Shown here: in pieces, positions 9,248-17,719 of the stretch
How positions within the stretch are numbered: position 1 is the first letter of the stretch
How the letters are laid out: each line of letters starts with the position of its first letter
NCBI RefSeq assembly: GCF_002115785.1
Contig: NZ_JFJY01000007.1
Span: 62,001 to 126,000, forward strand
Direction: 5' to 3'
Length of the DNA stretch: 64,000 bases
From: Thalassospira sp. MCCC 1A03138
GTDB lineage: Bacteria; Pseudomonadota; Alphaproteobacteria; Rhodospirillales; Thalassospiraceae
The notes under the pieces: model-generated
The model's input: the letters and a program-made list of their open reading frames with translations, nothing else
Databases searched by the model: none
What the model was told of the DNA's origin: nothing
Position numbers and translations under genes: made by a program

Positions 9248-10963
9248 TTGAAACGCCATCTGTTAAACATCGTCATTCCGATGACGGCTCTTGCCCTTTC
9301 GGCCTGCGGCACCATGTCGCAGCCCGCTGATCGTGCCGAGTTCGATTATCCGCAAAGCAACAGCTTCTCGGGCAACTTCCTTGCCGGCAAGGCTGCCCAG
9401 ATTGAAAACCGCACGGATTATGCCGCGCGCTATCTGTTGCGTGCCCATGAAATCGACCCGGGCAACGATGATCTGCGCCGCCGCGCCTTTCTGGCCCTGA
9501 TCGCCGAAGGCCGCATTGCCGATGCCGAACCGGTTGCGCGCGTGCTCGTCGATGAAAACCCCGAAGACCTGTTTGCCGTGATGGCCGTCATGGATGCCGA
9601 AATCCGCGATCAGGATTATCAGGCCGCCCTTGATGCCGTATCGACCCTGCCGCAACGCGGGATCACCGCCCTGATCGTGCCGCTGGCCAAGGCATGGATT
9701 TATACCGGCCTTGATCAGCCGCAAAACGCCATGGCAGCACTCAACGAATTGCAGGGCAACGGCTCGCTCAATCCGCTGTCGGAATATCATCGCGGTCTGA
9801 TCCTGGCCTATTTCGATGACCTTAACGCCGCCGAAGTCGCCCTTGCCAGCGCCTATGGCGACCCGGCAGATGCGCCGCTGCGCGCGGCCGAAGCATTGGG
9901 GTCGGTCTATGAACGCAAAGGCCAGACGCAAAAGGCATCGCTTTTGTATGAAAGCTATATGGATCGCCATCCGCAGTCGCTGGCGATGCCCTATCACCTT
10001 GACCGGCTGGCGAAGGGCGAACCACCGACCAGCATGGTCCTGACCCCGGCATCGGGTCTGGCGGAGGCATATCTTGATATCGCGACCCTGCTCAGCCAGG
10101 AAAACGCGGTTGATCCGGCCCTGCTGATGGCGCGCTATTCGCTGTCACTGCGCCCCGGTGATGACATTACCCGCCTTCTGGTCGGCGAGATCATGGAAAT
10201 CCAGCAACGCTTTGACGCAGCCGTCATTGTCTATCAATCGATCCCCAAAGACTCCCCGCATAGCTGGAACGCGCGCCTGCGTGCTGCGGCAAGCTATGAA
10301 CAGCTTGGCAAAACCGACGATGCCATTGCCCTTCTCGAACAGATGGTCAATGAACGCAGCGACCGTCCCGATGCCCTGATCCAGCTTGGCGATATCCTCC
10401 GCTTTGATCAGGACTTCGCCGGTGCGGCCAATGCCTATGACCGGGCGATTGAACGTCTGGGCGGGGCCGATGCTGTCGGCTGGCGTCTGCTTTATCGTCG
10501 CGGCATTGCCTATGAACGCGCCGGAAACTGGCAAAAGGCCGAGGCCGACTTCCTCAAGGCGCTCGAACTTGAACCCGATCAGCCCTATGTCATGAACTAT
10601 CTTGGCTATAGCTGGGTCGATATGGGCAAAAACTTCGATCAGGCCGAAGACATGCTCAAACGCGCGGTCGAACTGCAACCTGATGACGGTTACATCATCG
10701 ATAGCCTTGGCTGGGTCTATTACAAGCTTGGCCGTTATGACGATGCCGTCGAACAGCTTGAAAAGGCGGTTGAACTCAAACCCGATGATCCGACCATCAA
10801 CGATCATCTGGGCGATGCCTATTGGCAGATCGGCCGCTTCCACGAAGCCCGTTTCCAATGGCACCGCGCCCTTTCCTTCAACCCGACCGAAGAACTGCGC
10901 GCGGATGTTCAGGCCAAGCTTGAAGGCAAAACACCCCTTGTTGGTGCGGTTGCCGCAAACTGA
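9248..10963 (+). CDS. TPR-repeat lipoprotein
   Basis: A secreted, probably lipid-anchored protein of 571 residues made almost entirely of tetratricopeptide repeats, with the clearest units in the C-terminal half (A.A.YDRAIERLG and YVMNYLGYSWVDMG types). The TTG at 9248 is preferred over the upstream TTG at 9197. AGGA at 9237-9240 lies seven bases before it, and the product then begins with a classical lipoprotein signal peptide whose lipobox is LSAC with Cys20. Similar TPR lipoproteins in alphaproteobacteria sit just before ispE, as here (21 bases apart). It is presumably a periplasmic scaffold for envelope assembly; the exact role is unknown. Confidence 0.85.
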   Translation: MKRHLLNIVIPMTALALSACGTMSQPADRAEFDYPQSNSFSGNFLAGKAAQIENRTDYAARYLLRAHEIDPGNDDLRRRAFLALIAEGRIADAEPVARVLVDENPEDLFAVMAVMDAEIRDQDYQAALDAVSTLPQRGITALIVPLAKAWIYTGLDQPQNAMAALNELQGNGSLNPLSEYHRGLILAYFDDLNAAEVALASAYGDPADAPLRAAEALGSVYERKGQTQKASLLYESYMDRHPQSLAMPYHLDRLAKGEPPTSMVLTPASGLAEAYLDIATLLSQENAVDPALLMARYSLSLRPGDDITRLLVGEIMEIQQRFDAAVIVYQSIPKDSPHSWNARLRAAASYEQLGKTDDAIALLEQMVNERSDRPDALIQLGDILRFDQDFAGAANAYDRAIERLGGADAVGWRLLYRRGIAYERAGNWQKAEADFLKALELEPDQPYVMNYLGYSWVDMGKNFDQAEDMLKRAVELQPDDGYIIDSLGWVYYKLGRYDDAVEQLEKAVELKPDDPTINDHLGDAYWQIGRFHEARFQWHRALSFNPTEELRADVQAKLEGKTPLVGAVAAN

Positions 10964-10984
10964 TTGATCGGGGATATCGGGCAT

Positions 10985-11911
10985 ATGTCTTCGACCCATA
11001 CCGAACCGGCCCCGGCCAAGCTGAACCTGTTCCTGCATGTCACCGGCAAACGCGATAATGGCTATCACCTGCTCGATAGCCTCGTCTGCTTTGCCGATTG
11101 CGGCGATGTGATTACCGCAACCGCGCGCGATGATAGCGAACTCACCCTGTCGATCACCGGCCCGATGGCGGGTGACCTTGCCACCGGCAATATCGAAGAC
11201 AACCTGATCCTGCGCGCCGCCCGCCTGCTCCGGGCCGAGGGCGCGGTATCACAGGGCGCTGACCTCACACTTGAAAAAAACCTGCCGGTGGCATCGGGCA
11301 TCGGCGGCGGATCGGCCGATGCGGCCGCCACCCTTCGCGTGCTCTGCCGGGTCTGGCAGCTTGATATCCCGACCGACGCCCTTGAAAAACTCGCCCTTAA
11401 GCTCGGGGCCGATGTGCCGGTTTGCCTGCGCGCTAAAACCGTTCTGATGCAGGGCATCGGCGAAAAGCTGATTGATCTACCGGAATTGCCCAGCCTGTCA
11501 CTGGTGCTGGTCAATCCGGGCAAGGCAGTTTCAACACCTGAAATCTTTGCCGCGCGTGATGCCGCTTTTACCGACGAAAACCTGTGGGATCGCACGGCAC
11601 GGTTTCAAAGTGCGGCCGCCCTTGCCGCCGCCCTTCAGGAATGCCGCAACGACCTGACCCTTCCGGCATCGGGCATATTGCCCGAAATCTGCGACGTGCT
11701 GAATGCGCTGGCCCGCGAAGACGGCTGTTTGCTGGCCCGCATGTCGGGCAGCGGGGCGACCTGCTTTGCGATTTACGATACCGAAAATCAGGCGGAACGT
11801 GCCGCAAACGCGATTGCCGAAAGCCAGCCCGACTGGTGGGTACAGGCCACCGGAATTCAAACGACCGAAGATCGCGCACGCGCGCAAATCGGCGCATCCT
11901 TCCCGGCCTAA
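10985..11911 (+). CDS. ispE: 4-diphosphocytidyl-2-C-methyl-D-erythritol kinase
   Basis: GHMP-family kinase of the MEP isoprenoid pathway, phosphorylating CDP-methylerythritol at the 2-hydroxyl. It has 308 residues. Visible features are N-terminal PAPAKLNLFLHV with Lys12, the ATP-binding glycine-rich loop PVASGIGGGSADAA (101-114) and the catalytic Asp143 in LGADVP. The C-terminal GHMP motif MSGSGATCFAIY is also present. The ATG at 10985 is preferred over the in-frame TTG at 10964 because it gives the family N-terminus. A second enzyme of the same pathway, ispH, lies at 42.3 kb. Confidence 0.97.
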   Translation: MSSTHTEPAPAKLNLFLHVTGKRDNGYHLLDSLVCFADCGDVITATARDDSELTLSITGPMAGDLATGNIEDNLILRAARLLRAEGAVSQGADLTLEKNLPVASGIGGGSADAAATLRVLCRVWQLDIPTDALEKLALKLGADVPVCLRAKTVLMQGIGEKLIDLPELPSLSLVLVNPGKAVSTPEIFAARDAAFTDENLWDRTARFQSAAALAAALQECRNDLTLPASGILPEICDVLNALAREDGCLLARMSGSGATCFAIYDTENQAERAANAIAESQPDWWVQATGIQTTEDRARAQIGASFPA

Positions 11912-11942
11912 ATCCCCGGCAAAAAAAGGTTCAAATAGAGGG

Positions 11943-11971
11943 TTGCACTCCGGCGCGGGGAACGCTATTTT
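11943..11971 (+). promoter_or_regulatory. Sigma-70-type promoter of tRNA-Gln
   Basis: TTGCAC (11943-11948) and TATTTT (11966-11971) stand 17 bases apart, and the mature tRNA begins 18 bases after the -10 box. The spacing and position fit a housekeeping promoter giving a short 5' leader. Confidence 0.6.
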
Positions 11972-11989
11972 CCGCGCCACACACGCTGA

Positions 11990-12064
11990 TGGGGCGTGGC
12001 CAAGTGGTAAGGCATCGGTTTTTGGTATCGTGTACCGTAGGTTCGAATCCTACCGCCCCAGCCA
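11990..12064 (+). tRNA. tRNA-Gln (anticodon TTG)
   Basis: Cloverleaf read by eye: acceptor TGGGGCG (11990-11996) pairs with CGCCCCA (12054-12060), G is the discriminator base and CCA is encoded at 12062-12064. The D-stem is GCC/GGC. The anticodon loop TTTTGGT (12020-12026) gives anticodon TTG at 12022-12024. The T-arm is GTAGG-TTCGAAT-CCTAC. One pair at the base of the anticodon stem appears mismatched. The gene has its own promoter and terminator and borders the low-GC NTPase gene. Confidence 0.93.
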
Positions 12065-12068
12065 AGAC

Positions 12069-12110
12069 AAACCGCTTTGAGGTTTTCCTCAAAGCGGTTT
12101 TCTTTTTTCT
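12069..12110 (+). terminator. Rho-independent terminator of tRNA-Gln
   Basis: A 14-bp perfect stem (12069-12082 with 12087-12100) closed by a TTTT loop is followed by a T-rich tract (TTCTTTTTTC). Confidence 0.92.
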
Positions 12111-12196
12111 GCTTCAAAACGACCGATAGCAGCGATTTTACGCCTCGCCGTCTGCCAGTGCGCCACCGCTTTCCAAGACCCTGACATGACGCGAAA

Positions 12197-12218
12197 AATT
12201 ACGACGCCCGCCGTAATT
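12197..12218. promoter_or_regulatory. Inverted repeat upstream of the STAND gene
   Basis: AATTACG (12197-12203) and CGTAATT (12212-12218) form a perfect 7-bp dyad with an 8-base spacer. It lies about 35 bases before a -10-like TATAGT (12253-12258) and 74 bases before the chosen start of the NTPase gene. No good -35 box is seen. It may be an operator. Confidence 0.35.
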
Positions 12219-12291
12219 GCGGTTTTTATCTGGCATCAACAACCCTGCATTGTATAGTCCTAATAAACCATCAGGAATAAGAGGATCATCC

Positions 12292-15200
12292 GTGTCAGAT
12301 ACCCAGACAGAAAGCGCCATAGCAAATGAATCAGGTGGCGCACCCAATGCCAACGATATCAAAGAAAAACTGGCAAAATCCGGTTTCCTGTCCGGTCTTC
12401 TGGCTGATGAACAAATAAAGAAAACCTTACTTGCCGAACTGCGCGATTTGGGCTTCAAGCCCCCACTTCATCATCTTGCCTTTCGGATGATCACTGCGAC
12501 TGCTTCCAAGTCTGAGTCCTTTATTGGCAAGTCAATCACCTCTCGCCTTGCGGCCCTCATTGGCCGGCAACCAAAACTTGCAGGCTTGCTGCAACGCCTG
12601 ATCAATATTCAGCATGGCGAAAAGACCAAAGACGCCCTCAAAAACAGCGTTCTTATCGCCATTACTGAAGGTCGCCCGGTTGATACCTCCGATATCAATG
12701 TCGATCCGGCAACCTCGCTTGAAACCATGCTGGCGATATATAACGTCCAAAGTAAGGACAAAATCCTGAACGCGATAGACGATCAAACAAACAATCTGAT
12801 CGAAACTTTCCGTCAGGACATCGCCAATGCTTTTCAGGATGCCTATTCACCCGTTCTTTCTTGGCCCAAGATGGCAAGAAACCCACAGAACCTTGGTGCC
12901 TTCGAACGTGTCAAATATACCTCTGGTCTTGATGAACTATATGGCCGTGAGAACGAAATCACACTTCTGCATCAATTCGTAGGCGATCTTTCGCTGTGCG
13001 GACCGATATTCAATTTCCGCTGGATGCTGCTTACGGGTGATGGTGGGACTGGCAAAACTCGACTGGCCTACGATTTCACCCGGAAGCACTTGGACCCCAA
13101 TTTATGGAGTGCTGGCCGCCTCTCTATCAAAGATCTGCAAGGTTTTAGTGATCTCGCAAAGTGGAAACCTCAAAAACCGACATTTATTGTCATTGATTAC
13201 GCTGCAAGCCACCCCGAAGAAACAGGCACCTTTTTGCACCGTTGCGCCGAAAAAGCCGAAGAATATGATTTTCCGGTCCGCATCCTATTACTCGAACGCA
13301 AAGCCGATCAGAACTGGCTGGACCGAATGCTGCCGGAAGCCAGCGAAGAAACAATGATCTTGGATCATGTTTTCGGAGATCGCGAGGTAAAAGGGTACCC
13401 CATCCCACCGGTAAACGAAAACGCAATCATCAGCATGATGCGAGATCGCTTTATCAACGACGGAAAAACCCCACCAGATAACGCAACCCTTCTATCTGCG
13501 GCTAAAAAGGTCGACACACGACCAAATGATTCCGGCCTTCCTCGCCCGCTGTTTGCCTTGGCTACCGCTGACGCTCTCATGGCCGAAACCAATAAGGATC
13601 CGAAATCACACAACAAACAGGTTGCCGTCCGCCTAACCCAAGAAGACGTCCTTGAAGGCATGCTCAAGCGAGAAGAACATATTTGGCGATCAGCAGCAAA
13701 TAAGGATAACGGCGTATTACGGCGCTATAAACTTGCATTGGCCCTTGCAACCCTTCAGCAAGGACTGGACTTTGAAGAGCTCGCTTCCAAAGAAGTTGAT
13801 TACGGGACCACGCTTGCACGATATCTTCCTGATCCCCCACCCGACGAAAACGACGATCTTATCTTGGCATTGGGCGGCAGCGGAACATTCCTACCGCCGC
13901 TTGAACCCGATATCATGGGCGAATATTTTCTGGCCAAAACCCTTCTGGAAGATATTTCCACACACCGCCATGCGTTCCTCAACGCAACCTTAGGAAAAGG
14001 TAAACCCGGTCCTGTAATTACCCTTCTGCGACTGCAACAAGACTTTCCACAAAAAATCGCAGAAATTGATCTCCCGGCAGCCATGCGCATCTGTAAAACA
14101 GAGATAGGTGCTTATTCCTACGCCTTTATGGCGCCGAATTGGACCTCCCAATGCTCTAGATCAAATGACTTCTCAACAGCCAATAATTTCCTAGATGCGG
14201 TCAAAATCCTAGTTGAGGCATTCCACCAGAATTCAACAATAGCAGTTCATACAGCCAGGGCGGTTTTCAATATCATCATCGCAGCTGTTCAAAATGGCGA
14301 TTGGAACAGAGTTGAGGCCATGCTGACCCGACTGGACACCCTGCGCAGCCAATTCAATGACAGTCATGAGATCGCTTTATGTGAGGCACAGGGGACCGTA
14401 AATATCATAAGCTACGCTGGCAAAAATGACGACTGGAATAGGGTCGACGCCATGCTAGCCAGACTCGACATCCTACGCAGCCAATTCAATGACAGTCATG
14501 AAATCGCTTTGTCTGAAGTAAAGGGGACCGTAAATATCTTAGGCTATGCAGCTAAAAATGGCGACAGGAACAGAGTTGAGGTCTTACTGTCCCGGCTGGA
14601 TGCCCTGCGGCGTCAATTCAAGGACGATCCTGAAATCGCATTACAAGAGGCACGGGGTAAATTCAATATTATCAACGTAGCCGTTCAAAAAGGCGACTGG
14701 GAGAGAGTTGATGCCATTTTGACGCAACTAGATGCCACACGCTCCCAATTCAATGATAGCCATGAAATCGCATTGCGAGAGGCACGAGCCACCTTAAGTA
14801 TCATTTTAGGAGCTATTCAAAACAGCGACTGGAACAGGGCAGACGCCACGCTAGCCAGACTAGACATCCTGCGCAGCCAATTCAACGATGATCCTCAAAT
14901 CGCTTTGTGTGATGCACAGAACACCTTTAATATCACCATCGCGGCTGTCCGAAATGACGACTGTGACAGAGTTCAAGGCATGCTGGCCCGGCTGGACACC
15001 CTCCGCAGTCAATTCAACGATGATCCTCAAATCGCTTTGTGCGATGCACAGAACACCGTCAATATCATCGACGCAGCTGTTCGAAATGACGATTGGAACA
15101 GAGCTGAGGAGATAATGGCGCGACTAGACACCTTGCGCATCAAATTCAATGATCATCGGCAAATCGCATTGTGTGAGGCACAAAGCGCCGTCAATATCAT

Positions 15201-15909
15201 TAACTCTGCTGGTGAAAATGGTGACTGGGACAGGGCTGAGGAAATGCTGTCGCGACTAGACGCCCTGCGCACCCAATTCAACGATGATCTTGAAATCGCA
15301 GTATGTGAGGCACAGGGTACCGTCAACATCATAGCCGATGCCGCTAAAAATGATGACTGGGAAAGGGCTGAGGAGATGCTGTCGCGACTAGATACCCTCC
15401 GTACCCAATTCAGCGATGACTCTCAAATCGCAGAGTGTGAGGCACAGGGTATTGTCAATATCATCATAGCATCTCAGCAAAAGAGCAACCGAGACAGAGT
15501 TGAGGACATGGTTGGCCGAATAATTGCCCTGCGCAGCCAATTTAAAGATGATCCTCAAATCGCAGTGTATGAGGCACAAAGCGCCGTCAATATCATTAAC
15601 TCTGCTGGTGAAAATGGTGACTGGGACAGAGCTGAGGAAATGCTGTCACGACTAGACGCCCTGCGCACCCAATTCAATGAAGACTCTCAAATCGCAGTGT
15701 ATGAGGCACTTGGCACCGTCAACATCATAAACTATGCCGCCAACAATCGCGACTGGGACAGGGTTGAGGCCATGCTGTTACGACTGGATGCTATAGCAAG
15801 CAAATTTGGAACAGAATTAATTCTGTCGGAAATGGACGAAGGCAGAACCCTCACTTTGGCGAACGCAATTAATTGTGTGAAGGACATGCTAAGCGAAAAG
15901 CCTAAGTAA
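12292..15909 (+). CDS. STAND-type P-loop NTPase with C-terminal 44-residue helical repeats
   Basis: A protein of 1205 residues. The GTG at 12292 is chosen because TAAGAGGA ends seven bases before it; the frame opens at 12217. Residues 1-200 are an unrecognised, apparently helical region with no enzyme motif I can name. A GRENE box near residue 222 leads into a P-loop ATPase with Walker A GDGGTGKT (249-256) and Walker B FIVIDYA ending in Asp302, and a GLPRPLFALA segment fits the winged-helix part of STAND proteins. Residues 660-1187 hold twelve 44-residue TPR-like units, the last degenerate. STAND proteins use such repeats to sense ligands and an N-terminal domain as effector, often in phage defence or signalling. 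Base composition is lower than its neighbours (two lines counted gave 30 and 31 GC of 60, against 40 of 60 in a cutC line). Its position beside a tRNA gene suggests acquisition. No partner gene accompanies it. Confidence 0.8.
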   Translation: MSDTQTESAIANESGGAPNANDIKEKLAKSGFLSGLLADEQIKKTLLAELRDLGFKPPLHHLAFRMITATASKSESFIGKSITSRLAALIGRQPKLAGLLQRLINIQHGEKTKDALKNSVLIAITEGRPVDTSDINVDPATSLETMLAIYNVQSKDKILNAIDDQTNNLIETFRQDIANAFQDAYSPVLSWPKMARNPQNLGAFERVKYTSGLDELYGRENEITLLHQFVGDLSLCGPIFNFRWMLLTGDGGTGKTRLAYDFTRKHLDPNLWSAGRLSIKDLQGFSDLAKWKPQKPTFIVIDYAASHPEETGTFLHRCAEKAEEYDFPVRILLLERKADQNWLDRMLPEASEETMILDHVFGDREVKGYPIPPVNENAIISMMRDRFINDGKTPPDNATLLSAAKKVDTRPNDSGLPRPLFALATADALMAETNKDPKSHNKQVAVRLTQEDVLEGMLKREEHIWRSAANKDNGVLRRYKLALALATLQQGLDFEELASKEVDYGTTLARYLPDPPPDENDDLILALGGSGTFLPPLEPDIMGEYFLAKTLLEDISTHRHAFLNATLGKGKPGPVITLLRLQQDFPQKIAEIDLPAAMRICKTEIGAYSYAFMAPNWTSQCSRSNDFSTANNFLDAVKILVEAFHQNSTIAVHTARAVFNIIIAAVQNGDWNRVEAMLTRLDTLRSQFNDSHEIALCEAQGTVNIISYAGKNDDWNRVDAMLARLDILRSQFNDSHEIALSEVKGTVNILGYAAKNGDRNRVEVLLSRLDALRRQFKDDPEIALQEARGKFNIINVAVQKGDWERVDAILTQLDATRSQFNDSHEIALREARATLSIILGAIQNSDWNRADATLARLDILRSQFNDDPQIALCDAQNTFNITIAAVRNDDCDRVQGMLARLDTLRSQFNDDPQIALCDAQNTVNIIDAAVRNDDWNRAEEIMARLDTLRIKFNDHRQIALCEAQSAVNIINSAGENGDWDRAEEMLSRLDALRTQFNDDLEIAVCEAQGTVNIIADAAKNDDWERAEEMLSRLDTLRTQFSDDSQIAECEAQGIVNIIIASQQKSNRDRVEDMVGRIIALRSQFKDDPQIAVYEAQSAVNIINSAGENGDWDRAEEMLSRLDALRTQFNEDSQIAVYEALGTVNIINYAANNRDWDRVEAMLLRLDAIASKFGTELILSEMDEGRTLTLANAINCVKDMLSEKPK
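14269..15852 (+). repeat. Twelve tandem 132-bp coding repeats
   Basis: Units start at 14269, 14401, 14533, 14665, 14797, 14929, 15061, 15193, 15325, 15457, 15589 and 15721, an exact 132-bp period encoding 44 residues. The consensus begins NIINxAxxNxDWxRAE, continues MLxRLDxLRxQFNDD and ends QIALCEAQGTV. This reads as two antiparallel helices per unit, like long TPRs. Units at 15193 and 15589 are nearly identical at DNA level, as are parts of 14929 and 15061, so the array has expanded by unequal exchange. The last unit loses the consensus after its first 25 residues. Confidence 0.95.
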
Positions 15910-15938
15910 AGCCTCCCGCCTCCCGCACAAATCGGTCA

Positions 15939-16658
15939 CTACGAGGTGAATGACGCCATCCCCACCTTAACCCCCCGCACAATCTCCCCATCGGTCGCCA
16001 CCCGTCCGGTGGCGTAGCTGTCCCCCGCCGAGTTGGCTTTTTTGCACGATGCGTGCAATTCCGTTGCCCCAGTTGTGCGCAGCAATTTTGCCGCATTTTC
16101 CGGCGTGATGCCGCATCCGGGCAGGATGGTGATCCGCCGGTCTGCCTGTGTGATCAGGCGGGCAATCATGTCCGCCCCCTGTTCGGCGGTCGGTTGCTGG
16201 CCCGATGTCAGGATGCGGTCAAAGCCAAGATCAATGGCGCATTCAAGGGCGTCAAACGGATCGGGCACCGCGTCAAACACCCGATGCAATGTCGCGCCAA
16301 GCCCGCCCGCCACGGACAGAAGATCGGCCAGCATATCCCGATCAAGCCGCCCGTCTCGCCTCGCCGCCCCAATCACGATCCCCTCTGCCCCGTGGTCGCG
16401 GGCAAGGGCGATGTCGCGTTTCATGATCGCCACGTCAGACGCGCCATAGATGAAATCGCCGGGCCGTGGCCGGATCATCACCCGGCAGGGCACCGGGATA
16501 TCGCGCAAACGGGCCAATGCCCCGGCACTTGGCGTCACCCCGCCGACCGCAAGGGCGGCACAATATTCAATGCGATCCGCCCCGGCGCGCGCGGCCACCA
16601 TCGCATCGTCAAAACTTTCGACACAGATTTCCAGAAGCGGTTTGATTCCGGCTGTCAT
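15939..16658 (-). CDS. cutC: CutC family protein
   Basis: A TIM-barrel protein of 239 residues, full length for the CutC family, with the characteristic LLEICVESFDDA N-terminus, DRIEYCAALAVGG, RVMIRPRPGDF and a late LHASCKK segment. CutC has been called a copper-homeostasis protein, but the evidence is thin and its real reaction is unclear. Here its ATG overlaps the stop of the upstream ROK sugar kinase (ATGA, 16655-16658), so the two are translated together. That points to a role in sugar or amino-sugar metabolism in this organism. The gene converges with the STAND NTPase gene, with 29 bases between them and no clear terminator. Confidence 0.9.
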   Translation of the reverse strand: MTAGIKPLLEICVESFDDAMVAARAGADRIEYCAALAVGGVTPSAGALARLRDIPVPCRVMIRPRPGDFIYGASDVAIMKRDIALARDHGAEGIVIGAARRDGRLDRDMLADLLSVAGGLGATLHRVFDAVPDPFDALECAIDLGFDRILTSGQQPTAEQGADMIARLITQADRRITILPGCGITPENAAKLLRTTGATELHASCKKANSAGDSYATGRVATDGEIVRGVKVGMASFTS

Positions 16659-17599
16659 ACGCCCGCCCCGCCATCCAGAAGATGCAGCATCGCCGCCCCG
16701 CGAAGCCCGCCATCGCGGCTATACTGCCCCGGCACCACCAAAGGCGCGTCATAGCGGCCGAGAACCCGTGCGCGGACCGCGTCGTCGATCATCGCAATCA
16801 GGCGGCTTTCAGATGCCAGCCCGCCGCCCACCGGCACACAATCGGGGTCAAGCACATTGACCATCAATGCAAGCTCCCCCGCGATCAGGTCGACAAAGAT
16901 TTCCACCGCGCGGCTTGCCATCGCATCCCCGCCCTGCCAGCCATCGGTGATCTCGTAACTCAGGCGTTCCTGCCTGGTGCCAAGTCCAGCATCAAGCCCG
17001 GCAATCTGCGCGTAAATCCGTTCAAGCCCCCGCGCCCCTCCCCAGGCATCAAGGCATCCGGTCCGGCCACAGCCGCACACCACCGGCGCAAGCCCGTGAC
17101 GGATCAGCGCACCCGAAACATCATTGCCATGGCCCCATTCGCCTCGAATGCCGCTGCGCCCGCCAATGAACTGCCCGTCCACCACAATGCCGCCGCCGAC
17201 CCCGGTGCCAAGGATGATGGCAAAAACCGTCCGCGCGCCCTTGGCTGCCCCGCTACGTGCTTCGGCAAGCGCAAAGCAATCGGCATCATTGGCGCCCCGC
17301 ACATCGCGGTTCAGAATTCTGGAAAGTTCCGGGCCAAACGGCCATCCCTTGATCGCCGGGATATTAGCCGAAATCACCGCCCCGGTCTTGGGGTCAAGCC
17401 CCCCGGCAAAGCTGATGCCGATATCGGCATTCTCGCCAAATTCGCGGTCGGCATCGGCAATCAGCCCGGCAATCGCCGCGACAAAGGCATCGCGATCCTG
17501 TACCGGTGTCGGCACCTTGATCTGGGACCGGATGTCGCCACTGGCGTCAAACGCCCCGAATTCGATTTTCGATCCGCCAATATCAAATGCGTACTGCAT
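16655..17599 (-). CDS. ROK-family sugar kinase (N-acetylglucosamine kinase type)
   Basis: A 314-residue ROK kinase. It begins with the phosphate-binding motif DIGGSK (6-11), has catalytic Asp105 in GANDADCFAL, and carries a zinc site formed by His157 (GEWGH) and Cys175, Cys177 and Cys182 (CGCGRTGC). The ROK signature CLDAWGGARGLE follows. The residue pattern fits NagK/fructokinase-type kinases; N-acetylglucosamine is the most likely substrate but others are possible. No helix-turn-helix is present, so this is a kinase and not a ROK repressor. It is first in a two-gene unit with cutC, and the ribosome-binding site is weak. Confidence 0.9.
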   Translation of the reverse strand: MQYAFDIGGSKIEFGAFDASGDIRSQIKVPTPVQDRDAFVAAIAGLIADADREFGENADIGISFAGGLDPKTGAVISANIPAIKGWPFGPELSRILNRDVRGANDADCFALAEARSGAAKGARTVFAIILGTGVGGGIVVDGQFIGGRSGIRGEWGHGNDVSGALIRHGLAPVVCGCGRTGCLDAWGGARGLERIYAQIAGLDAGLGTRQERLSYEITDGWQGGDAMASRAVEIFVDLIAGELALMVNVLDPDCVPVGGGLASESRLIAMIDDAVRARVLGRYDAPLVVPGQYSRDGGLRGAAMLHLLDGGAGV

Positions 17600-17660
17600 G
17601 CCCGTCTGCCCAAAACCCCATGATCTTTCCTATCGGATATACCACAGGACCGCCGCCCGC

Positions 17661-17700
17661 AAAAAGAAACGGCGTCCGCCACATGTGCGAACGCCGTTTC
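17661..17700 (-). terminator. Rho-independent terminator after the thrC-M16 genes
   Basis: GAAACGGCGT (17666-17675) pairs with ACGCCGTTTC (17691-17700). Read on the minus strand the hairpin is followed by TTTTT (17665-17661), just past the stop of the M16 protease gene. Confidence 0.8.
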
Positions 17701-17719
17701 ATATCGACGATCAGATTGA

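Noticed and set aside
14269-15852. CRISPR array
   Set aside because: The 132-bp repeats are contiguous, in frame and coding, without spacers.
11990-15938. Integrated element with att sites at tRNA-Gln
   Set aside because: No copy of the tRNA 3' end was found beyond the NTPase gene, and no integrase or transposase is present; only the position and lower GC hint at transfer.
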